DNA of 64,000 nucleotides, from assembly GCA_021201135.1 (NCBI GenBank), contig JAJQGT010000030.1:123821-187820 (forward strand), read 5' to 3'. Both the position numbers and the translations under genes were made by a program. The notes beneath the pieces were generated by a model. The model did not search any database, was not told where the DNA came from, and saw nothing but the letters and a program-made list of their open reading frames with translations. This DNA comes from Oscillospiraceae bacterium (GTDB lineage Bacteria > Bacillota > Clostridia > Oscillospirales > Ruminococcaceae). Of this stretch, positions 24,462 through 33,244 are shown piece after piece (position 1 is the stretch's first letter; each line of letters begins with the position of its first letter).

Positions 24462-24821
24462 ATGAAGAAGATTGAAGTTTTTGAAAGAGCGATTGAAGAA
24501 AAGGCAACCAACCTCGAAGAGTACGGAATCAACAGCACAATGTTCTGGGCTTACTACAACAGCAAGACAGTTGGAAACGACCTGATAGACCTCGATGATG
24601 TTATCTGGGAAGAAGACATCGAGGAGATAGTGGGGACCCTCAGAGAGAACGACATCAGTGAGTTCACCATCAGCTGCACCTTCTCAAATCTCATCGACAG
24701 ACTTGCGGCTTTTGAGAAGCACGGCTTCAAGATGACCGGCTTGACCGAGGTTAAGGTTAAGTACACCGACTGGCTGACCGGCGAGTATAAGGTTGTTCCG
24801 GCAATCAGAATGGTGGGATAA
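24462..24821 (+). CDS. Unknown acidic cargo protein
   Basis: 119 residues from the ATG at 24462 with GGAGG upstream; the longer frame from 24333 would cross the promoter. Begins MKKIEVFERAIEEKATNLEE, strongly acidic (LDDVIWEEDIEEIVGTLREN), ending with a short beta/basic section (KVKYTDWLTGEYKVVPAIRM). It resembles small acidic phage proteins of unknown function; acidic DNA-mimic anti-defence proteins are one idea, unsupported. Sole gene of cassette 3. Confidence 0.65.
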   Translation: MKKIEVFERAIEEKATNLEEYGINSTMFWAYYNSKTVGNDLIDLDDVIWEEDIEEIVGTLRENDISEFTISCTFSNLIDRLAAFEKHGFKMTGLTEVKVKYTDWLTGEYKVVPAIRMVG

Positions 24822-24844
24822 AGAAAACGAAAACAACCGAGAAG

Positions 24845-24911
24845 CGGAGCCTGACGGCTCTGTATCTCGTACAGATATATTTTTGAAGTCGCTCCTGAGC
24901 GGCTTATTTTA
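24845..24911 (+). terminator. Repeated double hairpin plus intrinsic terminator, copy E4
   Basis: 24845-24878 repeats the 34-base block of 21986-22019 with the stem kept and loop changed. Then AAGTCGCT (24886-24893) pairs with AGCGGCTT (24898-24905), followed by ATTTTAT. It ends the cargo region just before the large terminase gene. Confidence 0.65.
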
Positions 24912-24944
24912 TTGCCAAAATGAGGTGAGATGAGGCAGATAGCA

Positions 24945-26546
24945 ATGCGTAAGTTAAAGAAATACACGCCAACAAAACTGATGGCTGAAGATTCTCACTA
25001 CGACAAAGCCTATGCCGATTATGCCGTTGCCTTTATCGAAGAGCTTTGTCATACCAAAGGAACGTGGGCAGGACAGAAATTCGAGCTTATCGATTGGCAG
25101 GAACAAATAATACGAGACCTGTTCGGAATCTTGAAACCGAACGGCTATAGGCAGTTCAACACTGCGTATATAGAGATACCAAAGAAACAAGGAAAGAGTG
25201 AACTCGCTGCGGCGGTCGCTCTTTTACTTTTGTGCGGTGACGGTGAGGAACGTGCCGAAGTTTACGGCTGTGCCGCCGACCGTAACCAAGCGAAGATAGT
25301 ATTTGATGTAGCCGTTGACATGGTTCGTTTCTGTCCGGCTCTTTCAAAGAGAGTGAAGATACGGCAGTCATCAAGGGAGCTAATCTATCTTCCGGCACAA
25401 AGCACCTACAAAGTTCTGTCAGCGGATGTAGCGAATAAGCACGGCTTCAATACGAGCGGAGTAATCTTTGACGAGCTTCACACTCAACCGAACCGAAAGC
25501 TCTATGATGTCATGACTCAAGGCTCCGGCGATGCCAGAATGCAGCCTTTGTACTTCCTTATCACAACAGCCGGAAACGATACGAATTCCATCTGTTATGA
25601 GATACATCAGAAAGCTCTGGATATTGAAGCTGGAAGAAAAGTAGACCCCACTTTCTATTCCGTAATCTATGGTGCAGATAAGGATGAAGATTGGACAGAC
25701 CCTGCGGTCTGGAAGAAAGCGAATCCGAGTCTCGGCATTACGGTTGGAATAGACAAGGTCAAGGCGGCTTGCGAATCCGCCATGCAGAATCCCGGCGAGG
25801 AGAACGCTTTTCGTCAGCTCAGGTTAAACCAATGGGTAGCACAATCTGTCCGGTGGATGCCTATGGACAAGTGGGATGCCTGTGCATTCCCTGTAGATGA
25901 GGAAGAACTCAAAGGACGTGTCTGCTACGGCGGACTTGACCTTTCGCAGACAACCGACATCACGGCATTTGTTCTGGTGTTCCCACCAAGGACAGATGAT
26001 GAGAAGTATATAATCTTGCCGTACTTCTGGCTGCCGGAAGATAACATTCAGCTTCATGTCAACCGAGACCATGTCCCTTACGACATTTGGGTACGGCAGG
26101 GGCTTCTTCAGACCACGGAGGGCAACGTAGTTCACTATGCGTATATAGAGAATTTCATCGAGAAGCTCGGCGAGAGGTTCAATATCCGTGAGATTGCATT
26201 CGACCGTTGGGGTGCTGTGCAGATGACACAGAATCTTGAGAATATGGGCTTCACTGTCGTTCCGTTCGGACAAGGCTTCAAAGACATGAGTCCGCCGACA
26301 AAGGAGCTTATGAAGCTGACGCTTGAGCAGAAAATAGCTCACGGCGGATACCCGATTCTACGTTGGAACATGGACAACGTGTTCGTGAGAACCGACCCTG
26401 CCGGAAACGTAAAGATGGATAAAGAGAAATCCACCGAAAAGATTGATGGTGCTGTGGCAACGGTTATGGCTCTGGATAGGGCTATAAGATGCGGAGCAGA
26501 TGATGGAGACTCCATCTACAACCACAGAGGTCTAATCTTTATTTAG
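24945..26546 (+). CDS. Terminase large subunit
   Basis: 533 residues from the ATG at 24945 (the ATG at 24930 is also possible). ATPase: adenine/Walker A region IPKKQGKSELAAAVALLLL (about 75-95), Walker B VIFDELHTQ, coupling ITTAGND. Nuclease: GLDLSQTTDITAFVLVF with the catalytic aspartates and a C-terminal DGAVATVMALDRA. It pumps DNA into the prohead and cuts it, with the P27-type small subunit at 16.5 kb. All motifs are intact. Confidence 0.97.
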   Translation: MRKLKKYTPTKLMAEDSHYDKAYADYAVAFIEELCHTKGTWAGQKFELIDWQEQIIRDLFGILKPNGYRQFNTAYIEIPKKQGKSELAAAVALLLLCGDGEERAEVYGCAADRNQAKIVFDVAVDMVRFCPALSKRVKIRQSSRELIYLPAQSTYKVLSADVANKHGFNTSGVIFDELHTQPNRKLYDVMTQGSGDARMQPLYFLITTAGNDTNSICYEIHQKALDIEAGRKVDPTFYSVIYGADKDEDWTDPAVWKKANPSLGITVGIDKVKAACESAMQNPGEENAFRQLRLNQWVAQSVRWMPMDKWDACAFPVDEEELKGRVCYGGLDLSQTTDITAFVLVFPPRTDDEKYIILPYFWLPEDNIQLHVNRDHVPYDIWVRQGLLQTTEGNVVHYAYIENFIEKLGERFNIREIAFDRWGAVQMTQNLENMGFTVVPFGQGFKDMSPPTKELMKLTLEQKIAHGGYPILRWNMDNVFVRTDPAGNVKMDKEKSTEKIDGAVATVMALDRAIRCGADDGDSIYNHRGLIFI

Positions 26547-26574
26547 GTATACCAGAAAGTGAGAGAAAAAAGAT

Positions 26575-27933
26575 ATGGGTATTTTTTCAGGTCTATTCAA
26601 GGCGAGGGACAAGCCTAAAGATTCAACTGCCGGTTCAGCTTGGCGGTTTTACTTTGGCAACTCATCCTCAAATAAGGTAGTGACGGAACGGTCAAGTATG
26701 CAGGTTGCGGCTGTTTATGCCTGCGTCCGAGTTCTGGCTGAAGGAGTGGCACAACTGCCACTTCACCTCTACAGATACACCGGCGAAGGCAGTAAGGAAA
26801 AAGCAATCGATCACCCGTTGTATTCGCTTCTTCATGACGCTCCGAACCCTGAGATGAGTAGCTTCGTTTTCAGAGAAACATTGATGACACATCTGCTCCT
26901 CTGGGGCAATGCCTACGCTCAAATAATCCGGAACGGCAAAGGCGAAGTGGTGGCACTTTATCCACTCATGCCAAATCGTATGAATGTAGACAGAGACGAA
27001 CACCAAAACCTCTATTACGAATACACGGTCAGCGCAGACGATGCACCAAAGGTCAAGAAAGAAACCTTGAAGCCTTCCGAGGTATTGCATATTCCGGGGC
27101 TTGGCTTTGACGGCTTGGTCGGTTACTCTCCAATAGCAGTCGCCAAGAACGCTATAGGCATGACGATTGCTTGTGAGGAGTATGGTGCCAAGTTCTTTGC
27201 CAACGGTGCGACACCGGGTGGCATCTTGGAGCATCCGGGAGTCATCAAAGACCCCGATGCCTTGCGTGAAGCTTGGAACAAGGGCTTCGGAGGAAGCTCC
27301 AACTCGAACAAGGTGGCAATCTTGGAAGAAGGCATGAAATACACTCCTATCTCAATAAATCCGGAGGAAGCGCAGTTCTTGGAAACCCGCAAATTCCAGA
27401 TTGATGAGATAGCGAGGATTTTCCGCATTCCTCCTCATCTTATTGGAGACATGGAACACTCCACGTTCTCAAACATCGAACAGCAATCTTTGGAGTTTGT
27501 AACCTACACACTTCAACCGTGGCTTGTGAGATGGGAGCAAGGAATCCACAGGGCTCTTCTAAACGAGGACGAGAGAAAAGACTACTTTGCCAAGTTCAAC
27601 GTGGACGGTCTTTTGCGTGGAGATTACCAGTCGAGAATGAACGGCTACGCCACGGCAAGGCAGAACGGCTGGATGTCGGCAAATGACATCCGTGAACTTG
27701 AGAATCTCGACCGTATTCCTGCCGAGGATGGCGGAGATTTATATCTTATCAATGGAAACATGACTAAATTAGCCGATGCCGGAATATTTGCGGCTGACGC
27801 TGGAAAGGAGAACGAGGACGATGAAGAAGTTTTGGAGTTGGAAGACCCGGACGGTGATGAAGACGATTCCGGCGAAGGAACCGGAGACGGAACCGACACA
27901 GGAAACCATCGAAGAACGCACACTGTATCTTAA
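26575..27933 (+). CDS. Portal protein, HK97 family
   Basis: 452 residues. Opening and core are typical of HK97-type portals (VYACVRVLAEGVAQLPLHLY; LLLWGNAYAQIIRNGKGEVV; FANGATPGGILEHPG; RIFRIPPHLIGDMEHSTFSN). It forms the dodecameric DNA gate at the capsid vertex. The C-terminal ~60 residues are acidic and low-complexity (EVLELEDPDGDEDDSGEGTG), overlapping by 113 bases the start of the protease gene in another frame, so the tail may be constrained by the overlap. Confidence 0.96.
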   Translation: MGIFSGLFKARDKPKDSTAGSAWRFYFGNSSSNKVVTERSSMQVAAVYACVRVLAEGVAQLPLHLYRYTGEGSKEKAIDHPLYSLLHDAPNPEMSSFVFRETLMTHLLLWGNAYAQIIRNGKGEVVALYPLMPNRMNVDRDEHQNLYYEYTVSADDAPKVKKETLKPSEVLHIPGLGFDGLVGYSPIAVAKNAIGMTIACEEYGAKFFANGATPGGILEHPGVIKDPDALREAWNKGFGGSSNSNKVAILEEGMKYTPISINPEEAQFLETRKFQIDEIARIFRIPPHLIGDMEHSTFSNIEQQSLEFVTYTLQPWLVRWEQGIHRALLNEDERKDYFAKFNVDGLLRGDYQSRMNGYATARQNGWMSANDIRELENLDRIPAEDGGDLYLINGNMTKLADAGIFAADAGKENEDDEEVLELEDPDGDEDDSGEGTGDGTDTGNHRRTHTVS

Positions 27934-28600
27934 CGGTGTAATAGCAGATGAATCGTGGTTTGATGACGACATCACTCCGCAGATATTCAAGGACGAACTT
28001 AATGCCGGCACCGGAAACATCACGGTCTGGATTAACTCGCCCGGCGGTGACTGTGTGGCGGCGGCTCAGATTTTCAATATGCTCAAAGAGTATGCTGGGT
28101 CGGTCACAGTTAAGATTGACGGTCTTGCGGCATCGGCGGCATCTGTCATTGCAATGGCTGGCGATAATGTTTTGATGTCTCCGGTCTCGACCATGATGAT
28201 TCACAATCCATCCACTATCGCAATGGGCAACTCGGAAGATTTCCGCAAAGCCATGCAGATGTTAGATGAGGTCAAGGAATCTATCATCAATGCCTATGAA
28301 ATGAAATCCGGTCTGTCGAGACGTCAGATTTCCAACCTTATGGACTCTGAGTACTGGATGAACGCCAATGAAGCTCTGGCTAAGGGATTTATTGACGGTA
28401 TCCTTTACAGGGACGAAAACGACACCGAGGATTCAATGATTGTTGCTCCGGCGGCATCCATGGGCTATTCACCCACGCAGATTGAGAATTCCATTGTGGA
28501 GAAGATTTCTGCCAAGTGCAAAATAGAGAAGCCAGAAGAACACGGTCGCTCGGCAGATGAGCTTATGGGGCGACTGAACCTAATTAAGAACCATTTTTGA
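27821..28600 (+). CDS. ClpP-like prohead maturation protease
   Basis: 259 residues from the ATG at 27821 inside the portal gene. ClpP/S14 serine protease fold: VWINSPGGDCVAAAQIFNML (oxyanion loop), catalytic Ser in KIDGLAASAASVIAMAG, and catalytic His in MMIHNPSTIAMG. It processes the capsid protein and its scaffolding region during head maturation. It is directly followed by the HK97-type capsid gene, the usual order portal-protease-capsid. Confidence 0.95.
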   Translation: MKKFWSWKTRTVMKTIPAKEPETEPTQETIEERTLYLNGVIADESWFDDDITPQIFKDELNAGTGNITVWINSPGGDCVAAAQIFNMLKEYAGSVTVKIDGLAASAASVIAMAGDNVLMSPVSTMMIHNPSTIAMGNSEDFRKAMQMLDEVKESIINAYEMKSGLSRRQISNLMDSEYWMNANEALAKGFIDGILYRDENDTEDSMIVAPAASMGYSPTQIENSIVEKISAKCKIEKPEEHGRSADELMGRLNLIKNHF

Positions 28601-28612
28601 GGAGGAAAAATA

Positions 28613-29776
28613 ATGACTATTCAGGAACTGCGTGAAAAGCGCAACAAGGTATGGGAAGGTGCTAAGGCATTCCTTGATTCCCATCGCACAGAAAACGGCA
28701 CCCTCTCCGCTGAGGATGCGGCTACCTATGACAGAATGGAAGCAGAGATTAACGACCTCGGTAAGGAAATCTCTCGTATGGAGAGAGCTGCCGAGATTGA
28801 CAAGGAGCTTTCCAAGCCGACCACTACACCTATCACCGGTCAGCCCGGCAGTGATGGCAAGGTCAGAACCGGCAGAGCAAGTGACGAATACCGTCAGGCG
28901 GCTCTTGCGGCTCTCAGGTCAAACTTCAAGAACGTATCCAACTATCTTCAGGAAGGCGTAGATTCGGATGGCGGTTATCTCGTTCCGGAGGAATGGGACA
29001 GCCGTCTTATTGACGTCCTCAATGAAGAAAACATTATGCGTGGTCTCTCCACCATCATCCGCACCAGTGGTCTTCACCGTATCAACTTGGCTGCGAACAA
29101 GCCGGCGGCATCTTGGATTGAAGAAGGCGGAGAGCTGACATGGGGCGATGCTACTTTCGACCAAACCACGATGGACGCCTACAAGCTCCATGTGGCAATC
29201 AAGGTGACGGAAGAGCTTCTCTACGACGAAGCCTATGGTTTGGAGAACTACATTACCACCGAGTTCGGCAAGGCTCTCGCCAACGCCGAGGAGGACGCAT
29301 TCCTCAACGGTGACGGCGTTAAGAAGCCGACCGGTCTCTTTACGACTGCTACCGTTTTCGACTCTGTTGATGCAGTGGATTCCGACAGTCTTATCTCTTT
29401 GGTATACGCTCTCAAGCGTCCGTACAGAAAGAACGCTTCTTTCATCATGAACGATGCGACCGTTGCGGCTATCCGCAAGCTCAAGGACAACAACGGAGCA
29501 TATATCTGGCAGCCGAGCTATCAGGCGGGAGAACCCGACCGTGTGCTTGGTTATGCGGTTCATACCTCCGCATACGCACCGACCACCGGCATCGCTTTCG
29601 GAGACTATAAGTACTACAACATCGCCGACCGTGGCACTCGTTCATTCGCTGAGCTTCGTGAGCTTTTCGCGGGCAAAGGCATGATTGGTTATGTTGCTAA
29701 GGAGCGTGTTGACGGCAAGCTCATCTTGCCGGAGGCTGTTCAGGTACTCACCATCGGTTCGACCGTTTCCGGTTGA
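28613..29776 (+). CDS. Major capsid protein, HK97 fold
   Basis: 387 residues. An N-terminal helical delta/scaffold domain of about 100 residues (MTIQELREKRNKVWEGAKAF; YDRMEAEINDLGKEISRMER) is probably removed by the protease. Then the HK97 body: SDGGYLVPEEWDSRLIDVLN, LHVAIKVTEELLYDEAYGLE, FLNGDGVKKPTGLF, NASFIMNDATVAAIRKLKD, ending VQVLTIGSTVSG. It forms the head shell. Note that two further coat-like proteins are encoded 1.7 kb downstream. Confidence 0.96.
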   Translation: MTIQELREKRNKVWEGAKAFLDSHRTENGTLSAEDAATYDRMEAEINDLGKEISRMERAAEIDKELSKPTTTPITGQPGSDGKVRTGRASDEYRQAALAALRSNFKNVSNYLQEGVDSDGGYLVPEEWDSRLIDVLNEENIMRGLSTIIRTSGLHRINLAANKPAASWIEEGGELTWGDATFDQTTMDAYKLHVAIKVTEELLYDEAYGLENYITTEFGKALANAEEDAFLNGDGVKKPTGLFTTATVFDSVDAVDSDSLISLVYALKRPYRKNASFIMNDATVAAIRKLKDNNGAYIWQPSYQAGEPDRVLGYAVHTSAYAPTTGIAFGDYKYYNIADRGTRSFAELRELFAGKGMIGYVAKERVDGKLILPEAVQVLTIGSTVSG

Positions 29777-29797
29777 TTGTGGAGAGGAGGATTTCTA

Positions 29798-30130
29798 ATG
29801 ATTCTTGTACCTTTGAGTGAAGCTAAAACCTATCTTCGAGTTGACAGCTCTGATGAGGATACTCTCATTGATGTCCTCCTCACCTCTGCCAAGCAGATAT
29901 GTGCCGATGTAGCAAGGCTTGATTCGGACAAATGGTCTGTCGTTTCGGGCGAGACCGAAAACACTGACGCCTATACTGATGAGGAACTTGAGCGTATACA
30001 GGACGTTATGAAAGTAGCGATTCTGTATACGCTCGGCTACTTGTATGAGCATAGAGAGGAAGCCGACCATCATGACCTTATGATGACCTTGAGAAATCTC
30101 TTGTTCGCAATACGGGAGGGTGTGTTCTGA
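29798..30130 (+). CDS. Head-tail connector (gp6-like adaptor)
   Basis: 110 residues from the ATG at 29798 (GGAGG upstream). MILVPLSEAKTYLRVDSSDE and the DTLIDVLLTSAKQICADV helix are typical of the HK97 gp6/YqbG-type adaptor that forms the ring beneath the portal. Its stop overlaps the next start, and three connector genes follow in coupled order. Confidence 0.92.
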   Translation: MILVPLSEAKTYLRVDSSDEDTLIDVLLTSAKQICADVARLDSDKWSVVSGETENTDAYTDEELERIQDVMKVAILYTLGYLYEHREEADHHDLMMTLRNLLFAIREGVF

Positions 30131-30474
30131 TGAAGATCTCGCTTTTAAACGAGCGCATCACCTTTGAGAAGAACACGACGGTTGTCGATGAGAACGCCAA
30201 CCACAAAAACGTGTGGCAGGAATACTTCTCATGCTACACCTATGCAGGTTCCTCAAGCTATCAGCAGAAAGAGCAGCAGGTGGCGGGAATCACGGTCACG
30301 GAGAATGGTTTGGTGTTCACGGTGAGATATTGCTCTGAGCTTTCTCATTTAGACAGCACACATTTCCGTGTTCGTTTCAAGGATGAAACCTACAATATAA
30401 CCTCGGTGGACATGATGAACTATAAGAAAGAGTCCATCAAAGTTTCCTGTGAGAAAGAACGGAGGAACTCCTGA
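30130..30474 (+). CDS. Head closure protein (SPP1 gp16/HK97 gp7-like)
   Basis: 114 residues, beta-rich: MKISLLNERITFEKNTTVVD, WQEYFSCYTYAGSSSYQQKE, TVRYCSELSHLDSTHFRVRF, YNITSVDMMNYKKESIKVSC. The pattern matches phage head closure/stopper proteins that plug the connector after packaging. One-base overlaps with both neighbours. Confidence 0.9.
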   Translation: MKISLLNERITFEKNTTVVDENANHKNVWQEYFSCYTYAGSSSYQQKEQQVAGITVTENGLVFTVRYCSELSHLDSTHFRVRFKDETYNITSVDMMNYKKESIKVSCEKERRNS

Positions 30475-30854
30475 TGTCGAGTAATACAGTCTCGATTGAT
30501 GAGATGGCTGAAGCCATCAATGAGAGCTTGCAGGAATACGCTACCCTTGCGGCTGACGAGCTGAAATCCGCTGTGAAGAAGACGGCGAAATCTGTCAAGG
30601 AAAGTATCTCAGATAACGCTCCTGTTGACACTGGAGCATACAAGAAGAGCTGGACTACCAAGACCACTTCCGAAAGCTCACAGGCTATAGAGATAACGGT
30701 CTATTCGAAAAACAGGTATCAGTTGGCTCATCTGCTCGAAAAAGGACACGCCAACAGAAACGGTGGCAGGACAAAGGCTTATCCGCATATTGCTCCGGCT
30801 GAGGAAGATGGCGAAGAGATGCTCAAAGAGCTTATTGAAAAAGCTTTAAGCTAA
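30474..30854 (+). CDS. HK97 gp10-like head-tail joining protein
   Basis: 126 residues. N-terminal helix (SIDEMAEAINESLQEYATLA), then VKESISDNAPVDTGAYKKSW, and a strand/turn ending LLEKGHANRNGGRTKAYPHI, followed by a C-terminal helix. These are the hallmarks of the HK97 gp10 family, tail completion or joining proteins. It lies in the standard connector order. Confidence 0.92.
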   Translation: MSSNTVSIDEMAEAINESLQEYATLAADELKSAVKKTAKSVKESISDNAPVDTGAYKKSWTTKTTSESSQAIEITVYSKNRYQLAHLLEKGHANRNGGRTKAYPHIAPAEEDGEEMLKELIEKALS

Positions 30855-30863
30855 GGAGGACTT

Positions 30864-31181
30864 ATGACTCATACAGAGATAATTGAGATGATGGAAGAGA
30901 TAGGTCTTCCTTATGCCTACGACCACTTTGCCGAGGGCGAATCGCCCAAGCCTCCGTTTATCTGCTTTCTCTATCCTGTGGCTCAGAACTTCGGAGCAGA
31001 CAATGTGGTTTACTACAGCTGTAACGACTTAGACATTGAGCTGTATACGGACGAAAAGAATCCGAGCCTCGAATCTGAGATTGAAGAAATCCTGACGGGA
31101 CACGAACTCTACTACGATAAGTCTGAGGTCTGGATTGAGTCGGAAAAGCTCTATGAGGTTTTGTACTCATTGACCACTTAG
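30864..31181 (+). CDS. Putative tail terminator/connector component
   Basis: 105 residues: MTHTEIIEMMEEIGLPYAYD, then FICFLYPVAQNFGADNVVYY, LDIELYTDEKNPSLESEIEE. The sequence style and position between gp10-like and tail proteins match the tail terminator family (gpU-like alpha/beta proteins) of siphophages. Assignment is by position and general pattern. Confidence 0.75.
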   Translation: MTHTEIIEMMEEIGLPYAYDHFAEGESPKPPFICFLYPVAQNFGADNVVYYSCNDLDIELYTDEKNPSLESEIEEILTGHELYYDKSEVWIESEKLYEVLYSLTT

Positions 31182-31191
31182 GAGGTGGATT

Positions 31192-31506
31192 ATGGATAGC
31201 TCAGAAAAGCAGAAGATGGCTTTAATAAAAGAGGTTCTTCTGCAACTCGGCATTTCAAAGAGATGTTTCCCTCTTGTCTTTCGCTCGCTCAACTTGGATG
31301 AGATAGAGATGACTGAGGATGGAAATCCCGCAGACATGGAATCAGTCAAAGACCGAATCCTTGAGATATGGTCAAAGTATGTGCCGGTTCAGAAGGTCGA
31401 AGAGCCGGAAGAAGAAAGATATACGCTTGAAGATGTGAAGAAAATGTCTGCAAGCGAGATAAACGAGAACTATGCGGCAATACGCTTGTCGCTGTTTGGT
31501 GATTAA
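31192..31506 (+). CDS. Unknown structural-module protein
   Basis: 104 residues, acidic. It has a helical N-terminus (SSEKQKMALIKEVLLQLGIS) and a C-terminal region with EEPEEERYTLEDVKKMSASE, a motif reminiscent of LEHD/T-D-V-x-K segments in phage proteins. It sits between the connector genes and the first P22-type coat protein. It could be an assembly partner for the coat-like proteins. Function unknown. Confidence 0.6.
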   Translation: MDSSEKQKMALIKEVLLQLGISKRCFPLVFRSLNLDEIEMTEDGNPADMESVKDRILEIWSKYVPVQKVEEPEEERYTLEDVKKMSASEINENYAAIRLSLFGD

Positions 31507-31524
31507 AAGAAAGGAAGATAAACA

Positions 31525-32367
31525 ATGGCGATAAATACATTTATTCCTGAGATTTGGAGTGCAAGACTCCAGAATGAACTTCAAAAGGTTCATGTCGCAG
31601 CTAATCTCGTGAACAGAGATTTTGAAGGAGAGATAAAAAGTCTCGGAGCGTGCGTACGCATAAACAAGTTATTACAGAGCGATATATCTGTATGGGATTT
31701 TGAGAGAGACTTTGAAATAGAGTCTCCCGAAAACTTGAACATGGAAGAATGTACTCTTGAAATAAACTCTGCGAAGTACTTTAACTTTCTGGTTGATGAC
31801 ATAGATGTAGCTCAGGTAGCTGGAAATGTCATGGACAGGGCAGTTGAGGTATGCGCTCACAAGTTGAAGGATTATTCAGATGCGGAAATTCTGGAGGCAT
31901 TGGCTTATATGGGGTCGGACGACAATATAATCGGCGCAGATTCTCCCATTGCAGTGACTGCAGATAATGTTTACGGATATATGGCTCAGCTTAGAGAGAT
32001 TTTGGACAAGAACAATGCTCCTTACGAGGACAGGGCTATTGTAGTTCCACCCGAAGTCTGCACCATGCTTATGCAAGATACAAGGTTTATCCCGGCAGAT
32101 GGCAACGACGAGAGAATCAAGGCTGGATTCATTGGCAGAGCGGTAGGAACCGATATCTATGTGTCAAATAATGTTGCTAAGGAAGATGAGTATTACTACA
32201 TAACAGCGCATAGCAAATCCGCTTGCACATTTGCAGAACAAATTGTCAAGATGGATGCATACAGACCCGCAAACTACTTCTCTGATGCAGTGAAGGGTCT
32301 TTATGTCTATGGAGTGAAAGTAACAGAACCATCGGCAGTAGCATCTTTGATTTGCAGTATAGGATAA
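31525..32367 (+). CDS. P22-type coat protein homologue, copy 1
   Basis: 280 residues of the P22 coat protein (gp5) family as seen in Clostridia phages: FIPEIWSARLQNELQKVHVA, LVNRDFEGEIK, AKYFNFLVDDIDVAQVAGN, DRAIVVPPEVCTMLMQDTRF, FAEQIVKMDAYRPANYFSDA. Such proteins are normally major capsid proteins with an HK97-type fold. Here it is placed after the connectors, 1.7 kb from a complete HK97-type capsid gene, and has a tandem paralogue next to it. Its codons are more A/T-rich than the neighbouring genes. It could be a second shell, decoration or tail-associated protein; see findings. Confidence 0.85.
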   Translation: MAINTFIPEIWSARLQNELQKVHVAANLVNRDFEGEIKSLGACVRINKLLQSDISVWDFERDFEIESPENLNMEECTLEINSAKYFNFLVDDIDVAQVAGNVMDRAVEVCAHKLKDYSDAEILEALAYMGSDDNIIGADSPIAVTADNVYGYMAQLREILDKNNAPYEDRAIVVPPEVCTMLMQDTRFIPADGNDERIKAGFIGRAVGTDIYVSNNVAKEDEYYYITAHSKSACTFAEQIVKMDAYRPANYFSDAVKGLYVYGVKVTEPSAVASLICSIG

Positions 32368-32386
32368 AAGAAGGGACTGATGAACA

Positions 32387-33226
32387 ATGGCGGTATCAGT
32401 ATTTGTACCTGAAATCTGGAGCGCAAGGCTTTTGAGCGAACTTCAAAAGGTTCATGTTGCGGCTAATCTCGTGAACAGGGATTATGAAGGAGAAATAAAG
32501 GGACCCGGAGAAACCTTGCATATCTGTACGCTTTTGAACGATATTTCGGTTTGGGATTATGAATCTTATTCAGAAATGCTTGACCCGGAAAATCTGAACA
32601 TGACCGACTGCTGTCTTGATTTAGCCCAAGCAAAATACTTCAATTTCATTGTAGACGACATGGATGCTATTCAAGCGGCGGGAAATGTCATGGACAAGGC
32701 AATTGAGGTGAATGCTCATGTTCTAAAGAACTATTCTGATGAATATATACTTGAAACATTAGCGAATGAGGCTGACGAAAGCAATTTTATTGGCGGAGAT
32801 TCGCCAATAGCAATCACTACGGATAATATCTACAGCTACATCATTCAGCTTAGAACCTTGTTGGATAAAAACAATGCTCCGTATGAGGACAGAGCGGTAA
32901 TAATTCCACCTGAAGCTTGCGGTCTTCTGTTACATGATACGAGATTTCTCCAAGCCAATCCATCTGATGAGAGAGTTAAGAGCGGATATATTGGTGTGGC
33001 GGCTGGAATCGATGTGTATGTGTCGAACAACGTATTCAATGATGGGGATTATTACTTCATCACAGCTCACAGTAAATCTGCTTGCACATTTGCCGAGCAG
33101 ATTCTGAAAATGGACGCATACAGACCAGAGAACTACTTTTCCGATGCAGTAAAGGGTCTTTACGTCTACGGAGCAAAGGTAACTCAGCCTCTGGGAGTAG
33201 CCTGCCTTGTATGCAGTATAGGATAA
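32387..33226 (+). CDS. P22-type coat protein homologue, copy 2
   Basis: 279 residues, aligned end to end with copy 1 at about 60% identity by eye, with a single-residue gap near position 51. Shared blocks include PEIWSARL, ELQKVHVAANLVNRD, AKYFNF, DKNNAPYEDRA, AHSKSACTFAEQI and NYFSDAVKGLYVYG. The differing parts fall mainly between residues 38 and 75 and 126-145. RBS AAGGGACTGATG-like for the start. The two copies are 19 bases apart, evidence of tandem duplication followed by divergence. Confidence 0.85.
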   Translation: MAVSVFVPEIWSARLLSELQKVHVAANLVNRDYEGEIKGPGETLHICTLLNDISVWDYESYSEMLDPENLNMTDCCLDLAQAKYFNFIVDDMDAIQAAGNVMDKAIEVNAHVLKNYSDEYILETLANEADESNFIGGDSPIAITTDNIYSYIIQLRTLLDKNNAPYEDRAVIIPPEACGLLLHDTRFLQANPSDERVKSGYIGVAAGIDVYVSNNVFNDGDYYFITAHSKSACTFAEQILKMDAYRPENYFSDAVKGLYVYGAKVTQPLGVACLVCSIG

Positions 33227-33244
33227 TAGAAAGGAAGATGAACA

